Assembly (NCBI GenBank): GCA_947174645.1
Contig: CAMWJR010000026.1
Location: 1-10,115 of the forward strand
From: an uncultured Verrucomicrobiota bacterium
Lineage (GTDB): Bacteria; Verrucomicrobiota; Verrucomicrobiia; Opitutales; LL51
DNA length: 10,115 bases
Direction of reading: 5' to 3'
Under the pieces are notes generated by a model that did no database searches, was not told the origin of the DNA, and was given only the letters and a program-made list of their open reading frames with translations. This document shows positions 5,762 through 10,115 of the stretch, in pieces. A program made the position numbers and the translations under genes. Within the stretch, counting starts at the first letter, position 1. Each line of letters opens with the position of its first letter.

Positions 5762-8275
5762 ATGGGAAAAACAAAGTCGGCAGCTCAGGGGGCATGCGCG
5801 GTATCGGAGGGTACGCAGGCTCCATTTTTTATTCAGGCAACCGCAAAGGAGCTTCAAACGCTCATTCTACATCACCTGGAATGTACATTGGCACGCGACG
5901 CAAAGTCGGCAACGCAACACGACTGGTGGCTCGCGGCATGTTACGCCGTCCGGGATAAAATTTTACACCGCTACATTCAGACGCAACGGGTTCATCACGA
6001 ACACAATGTACGGCGGTTATACTATCTATCGTTGGAATACCTCCCCGGTCGGCTCTTAAAAAACAACCTCTACAATTCCGGGATTTACGATGAGATGCGC
6101 AAGGCGCTCGAACATCTTGGTCAGAATCTCGATACCGTCTTTGACGAAAGTCAGGACCCAGCACTCGGGAATGGTGGTCTTGGTCGCCTGGCCTCTTGCT
6201 TCTTGGATTCTTTAGCAACGCTAAACTATCCCGCTATCGGATACGGTATTCACTATGAATTTGGACTCTTTCGCCAAGAAATCCGCGATGGCCAACAATT
6301 TGAACGTCCCGATAATTGGATGATCGCCGGTGGCAGCCCTTGGCAGATCGCTCGTCCGGAAAATGCACAGCGCGTCCGGCTCTACGGAACGGTTTCCGGT
6401 CACTATAACGATCAAGGGAATTGGATTCCCGTTTGGGAAAACACGCAAGATATTATCGGAATGCCTTGGGATATTCCGATTGTCGGATACGGCGCCGAGA
6501 CAGTTAATTTCTTACGCCTCTGGGAAGCCCGGGCAACAGAGGAATTTGACCTCGAACACTTCAACCGCGGCGATTACATCCAGGCGGTTCGCGATAAGGT
6601 TGAAACGGAAACGATTTCAAAAATTCTGTATCCCAATGACGCTACGGAACAAGGGAAAGAACTGCGTTTAGTTCAACAGTACTTCTTTGTCGCATGTTCT
6701 GTTAAGGATATCATTCGGCGCTACAAAAACGTCAACAAAGACTGGTCCAATTTAACGAAAACCGTTACACTCCAGCTCAACGATACACATCCAACAGTTG
6801 CGGTTGTGGAAATGATGCGCGTTTTGATTGATGAAGAACATCTTTCTTGGGATGAAGCATGGAAGCTTTGCAAAGCGCTCTTTGCATATACTAACCATAC
6901 GCTCTTACCGGAAGCGTTAGAGACCTGGCGTGTCGCGCTCTTCCAAAAGGTTTTACCGCGGCATTATCAGATCATTTGCGAAATCAACCGTCGGTTTTTA
7001 GAGGAAGAAGTCGAAGCCAAATGGCCTGGCGATGATGGGAAAAAACGGGAGTTATCGATTATCACCGAAGGGAATGATCCGGTCATTCGGATGGCGCACT
7101 TAGCGGTTGTTGGAAGTCACTCAGTCAATGGTGTTGCACGGATGCACTCCGAACTCTTAAAGTCACAGCTCTTTCCCGGGTTTAACGAACTTTATCCAAC
7201 GCTCTTTAACAACAAGACCAACGGAATTACACCCCGTCGCTGGCTTAAGCTCTGTAACCCACAGCTATCGGAACTCATTGATTCGAAAATTGGAACGGGT
7301 TGGGTAACCGATCTCAGTCAACTCCGTCAACTAGCCCCCTTACCAACAGATCCCGCCTTTCAGAAGAAGTTCATGGCGATTAAGCACGACAATAAGGTCC
7401 GGCTTGCCGAATTTATCCAAAAAACGATGGGGATCGAAATTAACCCCGATGCGCTTTTTGATGTCCAGATTAAGCGTCTTCATGAATACAAACGCCAACA
7501 GTTAAATCTCCTACACATCCTTGCGCTCTACCGCCGTACTGTTCAAAATCCGAACGGAATTTGTCCACGTGTCTTTATCTTTGGCGCTAAAGCCGCGCCG
7601 GGATATGTGATGGCGAAAAAGATCATCCACGCCATTAACCTCGTTGCGAACTTCATTAACCACAATGCGGAGATTCACGATCAACTGAAGGTTGTCTTTA
7701 TTCCGAATTACTGTGTTACCGTTGCGGAAAAAATTATTCCCGCGGCTGATGCCTCAGAACAGATTTCGACGGCCGGTAAGGAAGCATCGGGAACAGGAAA
7801 TATGAAACTCGCCCTCAATGGTGCCTGTACGGTGGGTACGCTCGATGGTGCGAATGTCGAAATTCTAGAAGAAGTCGGCGACGATAATGTCTTTATCTTT
7901 GGGAATACCGAACAGGAAATCTCCGCCCTACGTAACGCGGGCTACCATCCGCAGGCGTTCTATGAGAGTGATCCCGAATTAAAAGCTGTTCTCGATTGGA
8001 TGCGTTCGGACTTCTTTACGACACCGAATGGCGAAAATCCGGTTCGCGATATCGCTGAAAATCTCATTCACTGTGATCCCTTCTTTACGCTTGCTGACTT
8101 TCGTGCTTACTGCGATGTTCATAACCGCGTGAATGACGCGTACCTCGACCGTAAGGGCTGGGCACAAAAAGCAATCTTGAATACCGCACTGATGGGCAAG
8201 TTTTCGAGCGACCGTACGATCCACGAGTACGCCAACGATATTTGGCACTTAGCCGACGTTCATGTAGGGAAATAG
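5762..8275 (+). CDS. glgP: Glycogen/starch/maltodextrin phosphorylase
   Basis: 837 residues, family-typical length. It cleaves terminal alpha-1,4 glucose from glycogen or maltodextrin with phosphate, giving glucose-1-phosphate; the enzyme is cytoplasmic and uses pyridoxal phosphate. The PLP-site signature EASGTGNMKLALNG is present with the Schiff-base lysine at K682. Other active-site landmarks are NHTLLPEALE with H379, RLHEYKRQ at 572-579, and GNGGLGRLASCFLDSLA in the N-terminal half. These positions agree closely with muscle phosphorylase numbering. The first 20-25 residues (MGKTKSAAQGACAVSEG) are an unconserved polar extension. The frame is intact throughout. No glgA, glgB, glgC or malQ gene accompanies it. 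Only 4 nt separate its stop from the GspA-like gene, so the three plus-strand genes are probably cotranscribed. Whether glycogen or maltodextrin is preferred cannot be told from sequence. Confidence 0.98.
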   Translation: MGKTKSAAQGACAVSEGTQAPFFIQATAKELQTLILHHLECTLARDAKSATQHDWWLAACYAVRDKILHRYIQTQRVHHEHNVRRLYYLSLEYLPGRLLKNNLYNSGIYDEMRKALEHLGQNLDTVFDESQDPALGNGGLGRLASCFLDSLATLNYPAIGYGIHYEFGLFRQEIRDGQQFERPDNWMIAGGSPWQIARPENAQRVRLYGTVSGHYNDQGNWIPVWENTQDIIGMPWDIPIVGYGAETVNFLRLWEARATEEFDLEHFNRGDYIQAVRDKVETETISKILYPNDATEQGKELRLVQQYFFVACSVKDIIRRYKNVNKDWSNLTKTVTLQLNDTHPTVAVVEMMRVLIDEEHLSWDEAWKLCKALFAYTNHTLLPEALETWRVALFQKVLPRHYQIICEINRRFLEEEVEAKWPGDDGKKRELSIITEGNDPVIRMAHLAVVGSHSVNGVARMHSELLKSQLFPGFNELYPTLFNNKTNGITPRRWLKLCNPQLSELIDSKIGTGWVTDLSQLRQLAPLPTDPAFQKKFMAIKHDNKVRLAEFIQKTMGIEINPDALFDVQIKRLHEYKRQQLNLLHILALYRRTVQNPNGICPRVFIFGAKAAPGYVMAKKIIHAINLVANFINHNAEIHDQLKVVFIPNYCVTVAEKIIPAADASEQISTAGKEASGTGNMKLALNGACTVGTLDGANVEILEEVGDDNVFIFGNTEQEISALRNAGYHPQAFYESDPELKAVLDWMRSDFFTTPNGENPVRDIAENLIHCDPFFTLADFRAYCDVHNRVNDAYLDRKGWAQKAILNTALMGKFSSDRTIHEYANDIWHLADVHVGK

Positions 8276-8279
8276 CGCT

Positions 8280-9131
8280 ATGTATCTCGAGTTTTTCGAA
8301 CTAAAGCAGAAGCCATTTACGATTAAGGGCGACGCGAATGTTCTGTACATGAGTCCGCAGTACATGACCGCGTTTTCGCTCTTACAGTATGGGATTGAGA
8401 ACTGCGATGGGTTTACGGCGATTACGGGCGAGGTTGGCTGTGGTAAAACGACGCTTTGCAATGCGCTCATTCGGGAGTTAGACCCGACACGCTACACCAT
8501 TTTATCGTTACCGATTCCGCCACAGAATGAACGGCAATTACTAAACACGATTTGTCTCAAGTTAGCGTTAAAGGTACCGTCGCACGCACCGCTTGAGCAA
8601 CTGCGGAATCGGATTATGAGTCGTCTTCGCCAAGAACGAGAACACGGAAGGCGGACGATTCTTATGATTGATGAGGCACAGAACCTCGACTTTGACAGCC
8701 TCGAAGCGGTTCGGTTATTATCGAACATCGAGCGTGACGACGAGAAACTCATCCACATTGTTTTAATTGGACAACCCGAGTTAAAGCAGAATTTAAGGAA
8801 AAAATGTCTTCGGCAGCTACGCCAACGGATTTCAGTTTACCATGATTTAAAGCCACTCAGCTATCAAGATACGAAAAACTACATTGCGCACCGGATTCAA
8901 CTAGCGAAAGACACATCAAACAACAAATACCAACTTCGTCGCGGACAGATTCCTGCGTTTTCGTTTTTTGCGTTACGACGGATCTACTCAGCGAGCCACG
9001 GGATACCGCGGATTATCAACAACATCTGTGATAAAGCGCTTATTTCGGCGTTCATCGACTATTCCACAAAGGTACGGCTCAAGGACGTGAACCGTGCGCT
9101 CAAGGACATCAACCAGCTAAGGAAGTTATGA
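8280..9131 (+). CDS. GspA/ExeA-like AAA ATPase (short form)
   Basis: 283 residues. The opening MYLEFFELKQKPFTIKGDAN and the following YMSPQYMTAFSLLQYGIE are hallmarks of the ExeA/GspA/MshM group of AAA ATPases, which help place or assemble envelope machines such as the type II secretin. Walker A is GEVGCGKTT (50-58), Walker B ILMIDEAQNL (127-136), a sensor-1-like LIGQPEL lies at 162-168, LRQRI at 180-184 is a candidate arginine finger, and GIPRIIN at 241-247 fits sensor 2. The chain ends after the lid domain, without the transmembrane segment and peptidoglycan-binding domain of longer ExeA/GspA proteins, so it is probably cytoplasmic and must reach the envelope through a partner. AGGGA lies about 9 nt before the ATG. 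Its stop overlaps the start of the GspB-like gene (ATGA), implying translational coupling. An ATPase of the exosortase/PEP-CTERM type or MshM is the main alternative. Confidence 0.9.
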   Translation: MYLEFFELKQKPFTIKGDANVLYMSPQYMTAFSLLQYGIENCDGFTAITGEVGCGKTTLCNALIRELDPTRYTILSLPIPPQNERQLLNTICLKLALKVPSHAPLEQLRNRIMSRLRQEREHGRRTILMIDEAQNLDFDSLEAVRLLSNIERDDEKLIHIVLIGQPELKQNLRKKCLRQLRQRISVYHDLKPLSYQDTKNYIAHRIQLAKDTSNNKYQLRRGQIPAFSFFALRRIYSASHGIPRIINNICDKALISAFIDYSTKVRLKDVNRALKDINQLRKL

Positions 9132-10042
9132 GCTTAATTCTCGATGGTTTACAGCGGCGCGATGCCGAACGTCGTCGCCGGCAGCTTCCTGGTTCTCTAC
9201 CCGAAACGCCCGATAAAATCGAAGAACCACGAAAAAAATACGAAGGCATTTTCGGAACAGAACGTCCTCAAGCGAAAAAGCCTCGCTACACAGGCCCTTC
9301 GTTACCAGAGGTCCATGATGGCTTTAAAAGCCTATTAGACGGAGGAAAATCGTTTACCTCAGGGATTTTCTTTACCCTTCAATCGATTGGCCTCGCGATC
9401 CTACATCTTCTACAATACCTCTATCGTCTCACTTATCAGACGATGTGCTTTATGCTTCGGCAAGCGCTACGATTGGTACAACTTTTCGGGCAATGTTTAG
9501 GCCAAACGGGAACCTTTTTACACCACGCATCGCGGACGATCGGTCAAAGATCTATTGATCTCTACGTTGCCGTCAGCGAATTCTGCAAATCGTTGATCAA
9601 CAAGGTCCTCGTCGCCTACCTTCCTAGTCGTTGGCTACCGAATGCGACGGCCGTAATCTTTCGCGGTTGTGCGGTTGCTCTCTCGTGTTGTTTGGTATTG
9701 TTATGTACGCGTATGTCGCTTTGGCATGTAGCGGCCCCGGAGACGCTAGCGAGTCATGAAACGGCCACACCTCACCGGAAATTGAAGCACTTTTTCCGCG
9801 ATCCGCTGGCACTTCAACAGACTAAAATTGGTAATGCCCTATTAGCGATGCAAGTTGATGCCATCCAACGCGACAGCGAAGGCGACGGAAAGATTATCAT
9901 TGAGGACAAGAACTACGGCATTGGCGCCCAGCTGATGGAACACCCCAGCCTATGGCTTGAAAAGGTCGGCAAAAATAGCCTCTACTTTTCCGACAAATTC
10001 GGCCAACTCTACAAACGTGCTATCCAAGACATGATGGAGTAG
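9128..10042 (+). CDS. GspB/ExeB-like bitopic membrane protein
   Basis: 304 residues. The N-terminus MSLILDGLQRRDAERRRR resembles the conserved MSxILDALRxADAERxR opening of GspB/ExeB/PulB proteins, which pair with GspA/ExeA. Residues 20-60 are a basic, Pro-rich linker. A membrane segment lies at about 174-194 (ATAVIFRGCAVALSCCLVLL). The C-terminal part at about 237-300 (ALLAMQVDAIQRD, GKIIIEDKNYGIG, LYFSDKFGQLYKR) has the pattern of the small GspB periplasmic domain, with a repeated strand-turn layout. The odd part is residues about 75-165, a long hydrophobic and amphipathic helical stretch rich in Leu, Gln, Tyr and Phe, where relatives usually have a Pro-rich spacer. The start is set by AAGGA 4 nt upstream and by the ATGA overlap with the ATPase gene. 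The gspB assignment is by N-terminal motif, topology and neighbour; overall similarity may be low. No other type II secretion gene is seen. Confidence 0.75.
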   Translation: MSLILDGLQRRDAERRRRQLPGSLPETPDKIEEPRKKYEGIFGTERPQAKKPRYTGPSLPEVHDGFKSLLDGGKSFTSGIFFTLQSIGLAILHLLQYLYRLTYQTMCFMLRQALRLVQLFGQCLGQTGTFLHHASRTIGQRSIDLYVAVSEFCKSLINKVLVAYLPSRWLPNATAVIFRGCAVALSCCLVLLCTRMSLWHVAAPETLASHETATPHRKLKHFFRDPLALQQTKIGNALLAMQVDAIQRDSEGDGKIIIEDKNYGIGAQLMEHPSLWLEKVGKNSLYFSDKFGQLYKRAIQDMME

Positions 10043-10050
10043 ATTGTTCC

Positions 10051-10115
10051 TGGTGGGAGATAGTGGACTCGAACCACCGACCCCTTGCGTGTGAAGCAAG
10101 TGCTCTAACCAGCTG
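10051..10115 (-). tRNA. tRNA-Val(CAC), 5' end beyond the window
   Basis: Read on the minus strand from 10115: part of the D arm (CAGCTGGTTAGAGC), a 5-bp anticodon stem CTTGC/GCAAG around the loop TTCACAC (anticodon CAC, reading the Val codon GUG), variable loop GGGTC, T stem GGTGG/CCACT with loop TTCGAGT, the acceptor 3' strand ATCTCCC, discriminator A and an encoded CCA ending at 10051. About a dozen 5' bases, including the 5' acceptor strand, lie outside the window. The GspB-like gene ends on the other strand only 8 bp away. Confidence 0.93.

Noticed and set aside
5713..5958. 81-codon plus-strand frame overlapping the glgP start
   Set aside because: It is out of frame with glgP, and its Gly/Arg/Ser-rich product looks like a shifted reading of glgP DNA.
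10043..10115. tRNA gene edge as a possible integration site for a mobile element
   Set aside because: No integrase, repeated tRNA 3' end or foreign-looking genes are visible in the window.
1..10115. CRISPR array, riboswitch or toxin-antitoxin locus
   Set aside because: No regularly spaced repeats, no conserved aptamer core and no small paired genes of that kind were seen on either strand.

Overview
The window looks like an ordinary chromosomal segment from a Gram-negative bacterium of moderate GC content. The evidence for a Gram-negative envelope is a small outer-membrane beta-barrel protein with a signal peptide and a terminal Phe, plus a GspA/GspB (ExeA/ExeB)-type pair. The style of the ClpC protein, the short GspA-like ATPase followed by a GspB-like protein, the weak or absent Shine-Dalgarno sequences and the frequent close packing of genes would fit the Verrucomicrobiota (Opitutae-like). 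That placement is inference from general family knowledge, with low to moderate confidence. No transposase, integrase, CRISPR array or phage gene is visible.

Layout. (1) Bases 1-1724, minus strand: the first 574 codons of clpC, an AAA+ unfoldase of the Clp protease; its 3' end lies beyond base 1. (2) Bases 1801-2869, minus strand: a self-contained unit with a sigma70-like promoter (perfect TTGACA), a 304-residue exported beta-barrel protein and a rho-independent terminator. (3) Bases 2979-3419, plus strand: a 146-residue protein of unknown function whose stop codon overlaps the end of the next, convergent gene by 4 bp. (4) Bases 3416-5676, minus strand: a tight three-gene cluster, read in the order unknown exported protein, Nudix hydrolase with an interrupted Nudix box, and the NAD(H)-binding subunit of a proton-translocating transhydrogenase (PntAA). 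No pntAB or pntB follows. (5) Bases 5762-10042, plus strand: a second tight cluster of glycogen phosphorylase, a GspA/ExeA-like AAA ATPase and a GspB/ExeB-like membrane protein, with a 4-nt gap and then an ATGA overlap. (6) Bases 10051-10115, minus strand: the 3' part of tRNA-Val(CAC) with an encoded CCA.

How the genes may work together. ClpC handles protein quality control. GlgP releases glucose-1-phosphate from glycogen. The GspA/GspB-like pair probably works at the cell envelope, powering or positioning an assembly or secretion apparatus whose other parts are not in the window. The cluster pairing an orphan transhydrogenase NAD(H)-binding subunit with a Nudix enzyme is the least conventional arrangement. 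A link to NAD(P)(H) metabolism is possible but is only an inference from gene order. I see no clear evidence for a wholly new system; the points worth checking are listed as findings. No stretch longer than 300 bases lacks a gene.
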